Below are positions 15,901-28,800 of a stretch of 64,000 nt of DNA, one piece after another (within the stretch, counting starts at the first letter, position 1; every line of letters begins with the position of its first letter). Below the pieces are notes generated by a model, which was given only the letters and a program-made list of their open reading frames with translations, searched no databases and was not told the origin of the DNA. Source of the DNA: Klebsormidium nitens (lineage: Eukaryota > Streptophyta > Klebsormidiophyceae > Klebsormidiales > Klebsormidiaceae); the NCBI GenBank assembly GCA_000708835.1, contig DF237198.1, forward strand, positions 57,852 to 121,851. The letters are read 5' to 3'. Made by a program: the position numbers and the translations under genes.

Positions 15901-18900
15901 CTTGGTTTCGGCATCAAACGAACGAGTACAACTCATCGCTGGCTTTCGAATAAACAATCTGTATGGGGCACTTTACAACTCGGCCTCGCAACGTTCCCCT
16001 CCGCAAGGCTCCCTGTAGATTCTCTATATTGTGACGCAACTTGCGTGCAAGTAGAATCGGCATTACACGAGTTCTACGCACTGCCAAATCGGCTCGGGAA
16101 ATTTCACGACAAAGTCGCTTACTTGGAGTGCACTGATGGCGGCCCAGCGGGTGTCCTGTTGCTGGTATTGCTGCGCCACCTGGCGCGCGAAGAAGGCGGA
16201 CTTGCGCGCATACCCCAGCTGGCCGTAGATGCGCGAGCACTCAATGTATGCAATCAGCCGGTCGCTCGGGTCACCTAGGTACTTGCTGAACTCGGCTGAG
16301 GCAGTCAGGATCTCGGTCACGTCCCTGTAAGGGCGTTGGCTTTGAAGAGTCAATTATAGGTCTGGTCAGGTTCTTGTAAGTGGCTTTCACAACTTCGTCA
16401 GAATCTTTCTCAAGTCCCTCTTATATTGTCGGCTTTGAGCACTTGATCGTAATCTCAGTCACGACCTAGTTCATGACTACGTAAAGGTTGTTGTCTCAGT
16501 GATAAGCGAATGGGGAACTCGCACTCTCGCACTTTTCGAATTTTGCGGGACTGTGATTCTTGGTGGCCAATTGAAGTCATTTTCAGGCACCGTATCTGGC
16601 TCCGTCTGAAGCTTCTATCGACGACGATCCGAGATTCAGAAGCTAAGAAAGTGTCCAAACCGAACAAATGAGCAGACTGCAGAAGGCAAATTTGCAGTTT
16701 GAATGCCCGCAACTGGTTCCTTTCCTCTGCTTTCTGTGAAAGAGCAGGCGAGAAAGGGAGTTGCAAATCCGAGGAGAAAAAGAAGCATTGCTGCGGATGA
16801 ATGGAGCGTACTTTGCGTTCTCCCTCCTCGCGCTGAGGTAGCGCGCCAACTTGAAGCTGGCCTCGAGCTCGAAGGCCAGGACTTGCATCCGGCGGTACAG
16901 CGCAATCACCTCCATGTACTTGCTCCTTACCTCCTCGTCCACGATAGCGTCCCGCCCCTTTTCCCCCCTGCCAAGAAAAGTTGAGATTTAGAAATAACGT
17001 TTGTGAAGAGTGAGCGGGGCTAACGTGACTTCGTCTCTGAGGTTGATGGCGATGACAATCGCTGAGCCTCCTTACGCACGCTCCGAGATCCAGCGGTCCC
17101 ATTATGCACCCGTTTTGCAACAGCCTGCAGTATGTGGAATTGCATCCTTCAAGCGTTGCAGAAATATACAATCGAACAAGTTGGCACGTGATAAACAAAG
17201 GTTTTGGTTTGTCATCGTACAAAGGACCCCTTCGGAACGAGTTGACTAACTGTGGCGCCCCACGACCGAAGGAGTTGGCAAGACGTTTTACGACCAGTGG
17301 AAGAGCCTACTTCACCGATTGCAAGAGCCCTCGGCTCACCTCTCCACTACCAGGGCGCTGACATGCCCTTCCAGAGCCCCCGCAAGCCAGAAGTTGTCGA
17401 ACGTGGTCCGGGCCAGCTCAATTGCGGTCGCATAATGAGCGTGTGCGTCCAGGGGAGAGCCTGCGAGCAGGCAGAAGTCCCCGATCGTCTTCTGGACGCG
17501 GCCCAGGCGCCGCCGCTTGGCCTGTGCAATGTCTTCTCCTTGCCTGACTGGAGCTGGTTGCTGCAAGTTGAAACGATCAGCCTCAGAAACTGGAGCTGAC
17601 AGACGAGATGTGCCTGCTCCGGATTGCAATGAGATCCTTCGTTGAAGCAATACGACGAAAGACGTCTGAAATACGTCCATAAAACTGAATCAGAGATTCA
17701 TTGTTCAAGGAGAAGTGTGACGCAAACTGTCAAAGGGAAGGGCTTTCAGAAATTGCCTGACCTGGGCATCCAGGGGTGTCGTCAACCCTGCATTGGTTGA
17801 CTCTGCATTCAGTGTCCAACTCTCCAGGGCCATCAGCACGCTGGCTGCAAAGTCCTGCAGGAAGAGGGGGTGGTTAGATCCAGTAGCATGCCAGGATATT
17901 AACAGCCCCAATAAGGGGTTATCAATCTGGCTTAAGGGACGAAGCCATCAGCGTCATTCTGATCGGCGATGGATGCTGACAACAGGAAAGGACAAGGGCG
18001 CTCAAAGGCGCTAAGCAAGGTGACTTGAAGTTTCCAACAAGTTCCAACATACATGAGAGATGAAATTACGCACCTGCATCATGGTGCCGAGATGAAACTC
18101 GAGAAGGTTCCGGTCGGAAGGGGGGAAGATGATCAGATGCTGGCGCTTGTCGTTTGCTTGATTGGTCTGCTGAGTGGGCATGTCGGGAAACATGACGAGG
18201 GGCTCGCGGATGTCATCATCCTGCTTGACCTGTGACAAACGAAGGAATCCTCAGAATCATAGATGTTGACAAACTCTTTTCGAGGGTTTCCACCCAACCT
18301 GTCTTCGATTTGTTGATTCAATGAGTATTGTCAGTAGTCCTCCTACTCTGCTTTCTAGTCCACCTTGTGGCATGCATGTGAGTATAACTCCCCACCACTA
18401 GTTACGAAGTGCACTACCAGATCCAGTAGCAGAGAAGCTGAGGCTGGGGTGTACCAAAGCAGGGGAATGGGGGCTGGCAGACTAGAGGTTGTACCTGCTC
18501 GTCGCTGGGGTCGAATGCGAAACATCGCCTTGCTTGCGCACCAGGATACGCCTTGCAGGCGTTGAGGAAGTCGTTGTACGCCTCCGCAATATCAGGAGAA
18601 TGAGCACAGTGGCAGATGCCAATCACACCCAGGATCCTTCTATGAGCTTGGTACTCCTCCCAGACCCTGCAGATTGGCACACAACCTGAATCAGCGAAGT
18701 CTCCTTATGGTGCTGCAACTTCAGAGACTGCAAGTGACGTGCATTTCCTTGGCCACCACACACGTTCAAGTGGAAACACTTAACCATACTTGCCCATACA
18801 TTTTGAAAAAGAGAAACGCCTTCACTCTGCAGAGCTGGTTGTATGTCCGCCACCAATTGCGATCAGAATTTTAAATCCTCTCAAGATGGGGACAACTCCA

Positions 18901-19228
18901 GCTCATCTCTGCAACAGCCAGACTGCGTCGCTTGCTCCGACACTTTGCATCAACCACTTACAAGAAACGAAAACTGGCTTGAAACTCACCCCCGGCTTGC
19001 TCCCCCCAAAATGAATTTGAACTGCAAACAGCCTGTGTCCCATGGCTGGTACTGGAACGGGCTTTTCTGGTGCTCCGTGTAGAATGAGCTGACGTGGGGG
19101 AGGTCAATCTTGTGCGAAGCAAGCACCATGGACGAGTACTCCCGAAAAGTGGCCGGGCTGATATCCCCCACAGGCAAGACGACCACTCGAATCACTGCCG
19201 CACCTTCGATGCTCACGTCTGGCTCCAT
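9941..19228 (-). CDS. TRS120: TRAPPII-specific subunit 120 (TRAPPC9 homologue)
   Basis: Sixteen exons join in phase: complement of 9941..10084, 10345..10480, 10799..10964, 11404..12343, 12698..13048, 13430..13696, 14071..14202, 14665..14856, 15334..15702, 16123..16324, 16812..16967, 17340..17560, 17762..17854, 18074..18229, 18495..18666 and 18990..19228. They give about 1,311 residues. The protein matches plant TRS120 from end to end: N-terminus MEPDVSIEGAAVIRV and SSFYTEHQKSPFQYQPWD, a central helical region (KRRRLGRVQKTIGDFCLLAG, RAGDPLAAWTAAARLL), then beta-sandwich modules (PPLPLLVASIVGGEAAAVLY, TRIDRDSSARVLIPL, ATVLWAGALGAV, VPGEYTLVPS). TRS120 is part of the TRAPPII tethering complex, which activates Rab GTPases at the trans-Golgi and, in plants, at the cell plate. 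The long exon 11404..12343 carries a hydrophilic insert of roughly 100 residues absent from the Arabidopsis protein as I recall it. Confidence 0.95.
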
Positions 19229-19813
19229 GACGGCTCAACAGTAGACTGTCCAAAAGGAACCACGCAATCGATCAGGCAATCCTATCGGAGAACAATTGAG
19301 TCTGCAAAAGGAGGGAAGGGATTCATGTGCGAATAAAAACGAGCTCAAGCCCTTGAATTTTTGAGCAGCAGCGCAGCTGGCGCAGCAGCAGCGCCACTTG
19401 GAAGTCGGCAAGCTTCAAGTTCTGCCCTTTGCTGCTTGCATTTGCCCCCAGGGCCAGGGACAGAGTTCAGACCTCAACAACCGAGATTAGGGTTTTGCAA
19501 ACGCGTCTTTCATTTGCCCGCTTATGAGGTCGGTCGCAGCTTATAGGACGATATACATCAGCAGGCTTGGCTCCCCTCTAAAGTACGGCTCGACACTCGA
19601 AGCAGCGCCGGTGCAACTCGTATCGAGAAAGGTTCAATGGCTTATATCATCTTCAAAATTCCAAATATGCTGCACATCGGAACGGGAAAAGAATGAGCCG
19701 GAAATCTCTCAGGCTCGGATGCCAATGGTGAGGCGTGTTCGCATGGCTGCGGCCTGGGGAGTGCGCGAATGATGTGAGTGCCAAAGAAGCTGTGAGGCGC
19801 CCCATCGGCCTCA
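19229..19813. promoter_or_regulatory. Divergent promoter region, TRS120 / NYN-LOTUS gene
   Basis: About 585 bp separate two divergent start codons. A telobox in reverse orientation, TTAGGGTTT, sits at 19487-19495. In plants this motif is bound by Myb-like telomere-repeat factors and is common in promoters of growth and ribosomal genes. Its function here is inferred only from the motif and position. If the plus-strand gene has an upstream non-coding exon, the real promoter is shorter. Confidence 0.5.
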
Positions 19814-22800
19814 ATGGCGTCTTCTCTACAAGCGTGGAGCTCCTCCCAAGGATTTTTGTGTGCATTTCGTCATCATGAGGGGCCTGCCTCCGTATCGCAG
19901 CACTGCATCTCCCACACCACATGCACATCGACTGCGGATAACACACGGTTGCATGGCCCCTCTGAGCATGGTGGGTCAGTGATCTCCCGCAGCCTTCAAG
20001 TGCATGGGAAACTTGATGCCATCAGGCGCCGCCACAGGACACAATCAGCAGAAGAACATCTCGATCGGCTAGCTCGCCCCCTCACACAGTCGGCATTCTT
20101 AGGCAGCAATGTCCTTGCGACCACCGCTGACATCGCGCTCGGCCGCGCCGTCATCGTTCGGGCTTGTTTTGCCTCATGGCCAGGCGCCAACGGCGCTGCT
20201 TACGGCAATGGTTACGACTACGACGGCAGGATCCCTCCCCAGCCAAAGTACATCGCCTTCCCAGTGCCAACACCCCCCATCGATGCACAGTTTCTTCCAA
20301 GCAGTGCGCTCCGTAGCCCACCGCCACAGTACTATCAACAGCAGCCACCGCCGTACTATCCGCCCGTGCCCCACCCCTCTGCGCAGCAGCCGGTGGGAGT
20401 GTTTTGGGACATTGAAAACTCGTCGATTCCAAAGGGCGCCAGAGTCGGAGCGGTGGTGCGGAGGATCCGGGCGGTGGCGCAGCAATTCGGGTGAGCGCCT
20501 TCATGTTTTCTTGGTGATGGGTGATAGAGCCCCTTAGCAGCAGTTGAACTTGAAGCATGCCTGCAAAAGTTGGCACAGGTTATGAGTGGCGTAAAATGCA
20601 CTTCAAGTACGTGAATGACAGCCCTGTAGATTGCTTGTATTCAGCAACGCCAGGAATCCCCTCCGTTTGAGCTTTGTTAATCAGATTGTGCTTCACATGT
20701 GGGAGCCTGCGCCCACGACCTCGTTGCACTCAGGCATCTGCAGGGATCAAAGGTGTATGATAGTAGGGCGTAGTTCTGTTGAGAGAATCTGACCAATGAT
20801 CGTGTCGCTGAAGTCAAAAGTACGCCTTTCATCTAGATCAGCTTAGAACCTTACGATCCTGCAGTCCCCAAAGAAGTGCCGAGCTCTTCTCAATTGCCAA
20901 AATTCTCCCCCCCCAGGCGCGTGCGAAGCCTGAAGGCATACGGCAAACTAGACGTGATAGAGCACTACATCGATGACCTAGTGGCGGCGGGCGTGGAGGT
21001 GCTGCCGGTGCCGGACGGCAAAGAGATGGCGGACAAGGCCATCATCACGGACGCCCTTCTCTTTGCGCTCGACAGCATTGACCAGCCGGGGGGGTAAGTT
21101 CGGAGCCATGAGAACCCCTGAAGTTTTTAAGGTCGAAGATTGCAAGAGACCTTCGTGGGGGCTCCATAGTGAGGTTGATGGCTAGGGAGCCCTTAGGAAG
21201 AAGCGGACATGGTCTAGGCAAATGCGTACTTGACGTTCCGTAGGGCTCTGAATGTTCTGGAACCAAGTGCCACAGATCCCCTTGATGTTCGGCGGCAAGT
21301 GGAGAGTTTTGCTGACTGAAACCTTGACCAAAAAAACTCAAAAATTCTCTAGTCGATTGATGCCCTTCTTTGAAAGGTTACACCCTCTTTTGATGAGAAC
21401 TACTGAAATGTCCAACAAGGATACATTCAAGTCGACAATGACAGTCTTTGTTGGGTGTCCGCCGCAGGGCTACACAACGTGGGGCGGTGATCATTGCCTC
21501 CGGTGACAAGGGCTTTGCATCGGTCCTGGGAAAGTTGAGCGCGAGGGGCATCCAGACGGTGATGCTGGCTCGCAGGCGCACTCAGGTGAGTCTTGCCACC
21601 TTTCTGGTGCTTTGGAAGGCTTCTGTTTTCTTGCCTCTCCCTTCTTGTTTGTAGTGCTGTCAGAACGGGAGCCTTTTAACGGTCTCTGTACGCTTTTAGT
21701 GGGGTTGCACCGTTTGTTCGTTCAGAACGTCTTTTGACCACCTCTCTTGTGCTTATCTCCTGACCTCTTTCCTACTCGACTGGACTGATCTTCTTTCTTT
21801 TGGGGCACCAAGAGTTCAAGGAGGTCTACGATTGGTGCTCTGTGTGGAAGGTGTAATTTTCTTGCGAGCTGCTTACAAAAAATGAGGGCCACAGAAGAAA
21901 GCAAATGTATTGACGAGCCAGGTCATTCAAGACTTCTTTTAGTGGTCATGAGAAGATAGTTTTGCGTGATTGTAGCGAGGAGGCCGCATCCCCACCGTGA
22001 TCACCAACTCGGTGGACTACACTTACGACTGGGAAGACCTAGTTCCCGACGGCCTTCGGGATCTTAGTCAGGAGCCGGGCCCCGCTCCGCCCCCTCCCAG
22101 AGCAGTCTCGCCACCCCCCCAGCCAACAGCGAAGGCAAAGAGCAGCGCCGTTGCCAATCAGAGCAGGTATGCCTCTATTTCTGTGCGACAGCAAGGAAAG
22201 GTACATCTGAATGCAGTGCGGCCTTTATGGATAGTACAGAATAATGGCTATGAGCGGAGGTTGGTTTGATGTCAAATTCTAAAGTGCTTTTGCGTGGTAA
22301 AAACGGAGAGTCTTCTCGGTTTGGCTGCAAGGGCGGCTGCTGTCAACCGCCGTCTCGATGACCACCTTCTGATGTTCGCTTCGTTATCAGTGTGAAGCGT
22401 TCAAGACCTAAGAGTCGTACTTCTTCATGACAGTGACCTGGGGCCCCCGCCGATGTGGAAGCCCCTCAGTGCACAGGATCCGACAAACGGGAAAAGCAAG
22501 AAGAAGTCGGCGGCGAAAGTCGAGGCCGCTCCCGTCGAGCCACCGCCCAAAAAAGCGACGGCCAAAGAAACGAGCGGCAAGGAACCATCTCCGAACGGCG
22601 CAAAAGGCCCTGTTCCGTCGAAATACATCCTCGAGAAGCTCAGAGGTCTCTCTGAGCAGGCATTGACCAGTGCCCCGGACAAGGCCTCTTCTCCAGAGCC
22701 GGAGAAGAAGCGAACTCCAATACCCACGGCGGTCGAAAGCGACAGTGTCGAGGAGGACGAGTCTAGCGACGAGGCAGACGAGTTTGACACCATGGAACCG

Positions 22801-25800
22801 CTCACGGAGATCCGGGGAGCGCCGATTGGCGAGTCGGGGGTGGGGCGGTTGGGCTGGCCGAACTGGAAGACATCACTGCAACAGGAGTCGAAACGGAAAC
22901 CGCAGACGAAAAGCCCGCCCCCGCCGAAACCGCAACCGCCGCCGAAGCCGCAGGCAGCCACCCCTCCGACACGGGAGACCGTCGTTTGGAACCCGCTAGA
23001 GGACCCCCCGGAAGCAATTCCAAAAGCAGAGGAAGCCGAACCTCCGACGACGCCGTTCGCATACCTTCCCCTAGCTGAGAAGATGCTGAGCGAACGGACC
23101 CCCCTGAAAGGAAGCGAAGTTGCGGATAAGGCGCTTGAGCTTCTGCAGAGTGCGCTTCGAGATCAGGAAAAGGCTCTCGTTACCGGAACAGGGGGGGCGG
23201 CTGGAAAGGGGTTAGGAGCAGGGGCTAAGGTTGACCCGGAAGCGCGGCAGAAGTCTGCGGAGCTGCTGGCGGCGGCGCGGGAAAAGATGATGAAAGTGTC
23301 AGCGGAGCGGAGCAGAAAGAAAGGAGAGACCGAGGTAAGGGTGGAAAGGTCGTTTCTCATCGCCGTGAAGCGTCTTTTAACCGCTGCTTATACTTGCGAT
23401 GCGGAACGAATTTTCGCGCTCTTGATTAAGATGGAAATGAAGGCTGCGACTTGTTGCTAAAGGAGTTTTCTGTGCTCGGAGAGGTCGATAAGATTGTTCA
23501 GCAGAGACCTCAGCAGGAAAGAAAGTTGTGCAAGAGAAAGCTGGATCCGCATGATTCAGCAGATTTCTTTTCAAGAAAATCTGGATGACAGATGCAAGTA
23601 GACTTCCAGTTTGTGTACTCGGCTTTCCAAGGGGGAGGAAAACCAGATCATCAGGATTTGGAAATCAAACTTGGCACAATTAGTAACGAGACCCTTGGTC
23701 TATACGCAGGCTGGAGACACTTCATCAAGTAAGTCGGCTGGCGTCAGTGGCTCTTCCAACGTTCCGGACAGCGCCAAGCCAGGACCGCCAATGCCACCGG
23801 ACGTGGCAGATGACGTCACAACGGAGCGTTCGAAGGTGACGGACGCCTCTCTGACGCTAGCCGCCGAGATCGGCTTCTCGCAAGAGCAAATGGCGCGCAT
23901 GATCCAGGCCGCCGTATCGACGAAACCCGGTGACGTCAGCGGATATGGTGAAACGACGCCAGAAGCTTCCGGAGGGCCGGGCGATGACATCACGCCCGAG
24001 GCGGCATCCGAAAAGGGCGCGGGTGAGGAGGCGGGGCAGCCGGGCAGCAAAGGGCGACCGTCGGATGACGTCAGTGCGGGCGGTGCTGAGGTCAGGCTGG
24101 TGCGGCTTAAGAACCAGCTGCGGCTGACGCTCTACCAGGAGGGCCCGTGCGCGTTTGCGTCGCTGCCGGGCAAGTATGCCAAGGTGGTGGGGCACCCGCT
24201 GAAGCTGGCGGAGTTTGGGTTGAAAAAACTGCAGGTGCGCAAACATTTTATGCTGGTCTTCAGTGCAAGTTTACCGAAGTGTCGAAGCGGTCCCGTCAGC
24301 CCACGTCTTCTGGTAGAGAGTAAAGGAAAGACTTTGTCTGCTTTGCCTGCCACTCTATTGCCACTTAGCCTCTAAAGCACATTGAAAGTCTCTCTGTCTT
24401 CTGCAAACGGCCTTTGAAAGCTGACAACCCGATTTTTCCCTGGTCTTTGACAAACTGCCAAAGCGGTTCAGCAATTGACGCCTGCCTTCCCCAGAGAGTT
24501 GGTGTGTATTGACGATGGCACTTCACACCCATCGGCATCTTTCCAGGACCTCGCGAGCTTCGATGACGTCATGAGCGTGTCGATCGACTTCCCGGACGGC
24601 TCCAAGGCGACGGCGGAGGAGCGCGAGGCGGCCGCCAAAGAGCGCCAGGCCTTCCTGCGCGACACGCCCCGCAACGCGCAGCTGCTCGCGCTCATCACCA
24701 GCGGCCTGCGCAACCTGCTGTACGAGTGAGTGGCATTTCATGCTTCCGTGGTCTTCTGCTGCTTCCTCGAAGCTCCTTCGTACTTTAAAGGGTCTGTAGA
24801 CACATAGACGGCCCCTTCCTGGCAAAGCTGGTTTTCATTCCGTTTCATTCCGCTCGGTCTCCGATTTAATGGTTTCAAGGGCCCGTGTCAGCGACATCAA
24901 TGTAGAAGCGGCCAGGGAGGCATCCTCTGACAAGTGAATGAACATCTTGAAGTTGTCCGTCCCGTCAAATATTCTTTTGTGCTGCTGCTCCCTTCAGAGC
25001 GCCAAGCATCGGGCCGACCGGAAACTTGCAGCTCCGTTTTTGAAAGAAGACCGAGAGTCCTGCTCTAAACCTCATAACAAAGTCCTCGTGTGTCAGACTT
25101 GGTCGTACATCCCTCCAATCCCGCTCGTTTACGAAACCCTCGCTTTCTCGTTCTCGCAGGGCTGCTGTCGGATGCAAGGACTCTCCTGACAAATACCAAT
25201 GTTAGTCTGCGTGTCCCTGCCCTGTGAAACCCCTTGTCGTGCATTCCCAACCCCGCACACTTTTCAAACCCCGCAAACCCCATTTCAGGTTACTCTCGGA
25301 CTGCGCGACGGGCGGCGTGGGCGGCAAGACGGTGGGCAGCCTGGTGTACTGGGTGACCGTCTGCACCAACGCCAGCATGGAGTCGCTCCTGCTCGCGCAC
25401 GGCTACCTGCCGCGCCCGGGCCTGCCGCGCGCCGACCAGGAGATTGCCACACACATCCTGTTCATGGACATGGCGGACGTCGTCAGGTGTGGCCGACTGA
25501 AACTAGTCTTGACCGTCCTCAGTCTTAACTGGTTTGCAACGTTCCCGGAGTCTCGCATTCTATGTGAACTCTCTCTGTATATGATGGTGTTGGGGTGTTT
25601 GGGAGGTCTGCCTAGCCTCAGAGGGTTCGTACAGGTTCTCTCAGCGATCAAGAGGCTGCCGATGTTCTTCTCAATTGAAACTCGATATTTGTGACTGAAT
25701 CGTGACTGATGCTTGCAACAATATAACAGGGGGTCAGTCAAGAACGATTGTTCGTCCGTATTAAGGGCTAAATCACCACATAAGAAGCAGGAGCAGAAAC

Positions 25801-28800
25801 TACCAGAAACGAGAGAAAGCGGTTCAATATCCGCCTGCTCATTGTGTCCACTTCTGGTCCTGACGCGCCTCCCCGCCACCGTTCTCCAGGCTGGACTACG
25901 GCACGTGCGAGCGCTTCAAGAACGTCAAGTGCTTCCTCCAGGACGGCGCGGAGCGGGACCCCGGTCAGCCGGCCCCCCAGGGGGACGACGTCCCCTACCG
26001 AGCGCCGGACCCCTCTGTCAAGTATTGCGATCCCGGGGTGATCCCCCCGAGTTTACCGATGGCACAAAGTGATGCGGCCGCTGTTTCTGACGAGGATTCG
26101 GAGGTTTCAGATGAGTCGTCTGAAGAGGTGAAGGGTTTAGACGGTGTTGCGGAGAGCGGGGCGGTAGACTTGGCGGGTGCTGACGTAGGGCCCCCGGCTG
26201 ACGTTAGTGCTGACGAGGGACCGCTTGCGGGTGGTGACGGTGACGAGGCTCAGGTAGGAGAGGTTGTTTCCGAAAGCGAGGCGGAGACGGGGAACGAACA
26301 GGGCAATGATGCTGAACCACTTGAGGGCGCATTTGAAGGAGGCGAAGAAGCCGGACAAGGAGTTGCGACGGGAGAATCTGCAAAGGTGGCAGGGACTGAC
26401 GACGGAGATGGAGCGAAGGCGCAGGCGGCAGAGGCGGCTAGATTTCAGACGCTTCTAAGTGGTTGGGAAGGGGTTGTCGAGGGCAGGGCAAGCGAGGATG
26501 CATTGAGTGCGGCGCAAAGTCCGGAGACTTTGACGCAGGCTTCTGAATCTTCCGTGGCTGACCAAATTCTTCCGGGAGCAGAGAGAGCAGCCTCCTTGCC
26601 GGCGGAGGCGGCTTCTGAAAATCTGCAGGCGGGCGATATGGATGCCCCGCAACTGATACTCTCTGAAAGGGAACCCTCGGCAAGCCCGGGGCTCGAGACG
26701 CTCCCCGGGGAAAGGCCTTCGTCACCCACAAAAACGCCTTCGCTCAGCAGCGCCCCCGAAGCGGCTCCGGCACGACCAATCCCCGCTGATGTCACAGCTG
26801 AGTTACGTGCTGAGGAAAAAGAAGCAGCCACCGAAAGCCCCTCATCTGAGGCGTTTGAAGCCCACCCCCCTCCGCTTTCCTCACCGCTTGAGGGCAGTTC
26901 CGGTGCTTACGATCCGATCGAAGCCGCCCGCCGTAACTGGGAGCTCTTCAAGCCCCCCGAGGTGATTGACCTGCGGTCGTCCGTCAAAAGCGCGCAGGCT
27001 GCTGACGCCAGCCAAGCTAGTGACGTTACAGTTGCGAGCACCTCGGAGATAGCCACGGCCGCAAAAGCTACCGAGGTGATCGAAGCAGATGCTAAAAACT
27101 TGGGAGTGGAGGACGGGCTTTTGTTCCCTGAGGAGTCTGTAATGATTGCTGCTGTTGTCCAAGCTCCGGACTTGGCTTCCCTCCAGCCGGGTGCTGACTC
27201 CACCCTGCCCGGAGACGGGGAGATGGTCAATGGTGAGCCAATCCGAAGCGTCGATTTTGAGGGGTCAGCAGAGTCTGAGGAGTCAGCAGGAGAAACGACC
27301 GATGAAGAAAAGTCTTTGCGGGAGGCGTCAACCACTGACGAGGAGGGAGAGAGCGAGGGCGGGCCGCAAGGGGTAGGAGAAACGGAGCAGGACGCGTGGG
27401 AGCGGGACCTGATGCACTGCCGCTGGCGCATGTTCAACCATGACGTCATGGTGCTTGTGGCGGAGGCGGCAAAGGACGGGAACGCACTCTCTGTGGAGGT
27501 GCGTCTGCACAACAGTCTTGACAACGGACTCTGCACGAAAGTTGGACGCACATGCCTGATAGAGCAAAGGAAGGCCCCGAAGAAACATCCGAGAAAATGA
27601 GTCGAAAGCAATCCCGTCAGTAGGTGGGACTTGTGTGTTGAGAGAATTGCTACACTGGCCCTTGTAGGTCGGAGCCTGCTTGCCCCCCCCTGTAACGCCT
27701 TGCGTTTGGTGTCTAAGTCCTACGTCATCACCCTTTAATCTGTCGCATGGCTCGTTGACCTCACCATAACGTCCGCTGGCACTTGCAGACCCCGAGCGCA
27801 ATATATTGCTCACACATAACCGCAACAGTCGTTTACAATCGCTTCCGCGGTTTGATTCGACCTCCAAGGTGAAGCAGGAAACTGTGTGTTTCAGGGCCTG
27901 CTGGCGCGGTACGAAGCAGTCTTCGGACGCCCGATGGACTCGGACCAGTACCGGACGCGCGACGGCGTCCGCACGACGCTGCGCAAGCGGCTGGCGGCGA
28001 TTCCGGACATCCACGGCGTCAGTGAGGACGCGCTTCTGATTAAGAAGCGAAAGCGGACGCTTGGGAAGCAGCACGGGCTGGCGTCCGGACTGAGGCAGGT
28101 GGGCGCTTCTGCCAACGGTTCGGACTGGCTCTTTCTTTTCTCTCTCAAAGCTTTCCTTTGGACAACGAGAGCACAGCAGTACAATTTGTCTCTTGGGGCG
28201 CCCCGGAAACTCGTCCTTGTTCTCAAATATGGTGAAGTTTGGTGGTTGAGTATACAGCGGGACTTGACTCAATAAGAGTTTGTGCCGGCTTTTGAGGAGG
28301 GCCTTCTTTTGTAAGACGATGCTCAGCCGCTGACGACTGAAAATGTCCGTCAGTTGCCGATGTCAAAGATGTGCCAAACAAGACGCGCTTATCAACATTG
28401 CAACTGAGTAGCGAACCAGCGAAGTGCGGAGCTGCTTGGTCTCTCAACAGATTATGCGAAATGGATTGAGACGGACTCCCGTTCGCTTCTGCAAACACCA
28501 TCACACGTAATGTCTAAGGTGCGAGAACTGCTTGTGGCATTGGTCGCTTGCTTTTCCTCGACTAGGAGCGAGGTCCCACTGTGCGTCCGGTGCTTATTGC
28601 AGGTGTTTTGGACGATCCTCGCGGACGCATACCCCCGTCGGCTCCCGTTCGACGAGCTGGCCGGCGAGACGCTTGCGCGACTGCCAGGGCACTCTGTGGA
28701 GTCCATTCTGAAGCAGCACGCCTACACTGACGGGGGCCACGCTATGAAGGGCCTGGTACTGGACAACTGTGACTTCATCGTGAGGTCAGTGGGCATGCGC

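Noticed and set aside
22425-22961. A Gly/Ser-rich minus-strand frame
   Set aside because: Antisense of the Pro/Lys-rich linker in the fifth exon of the NYN gene.
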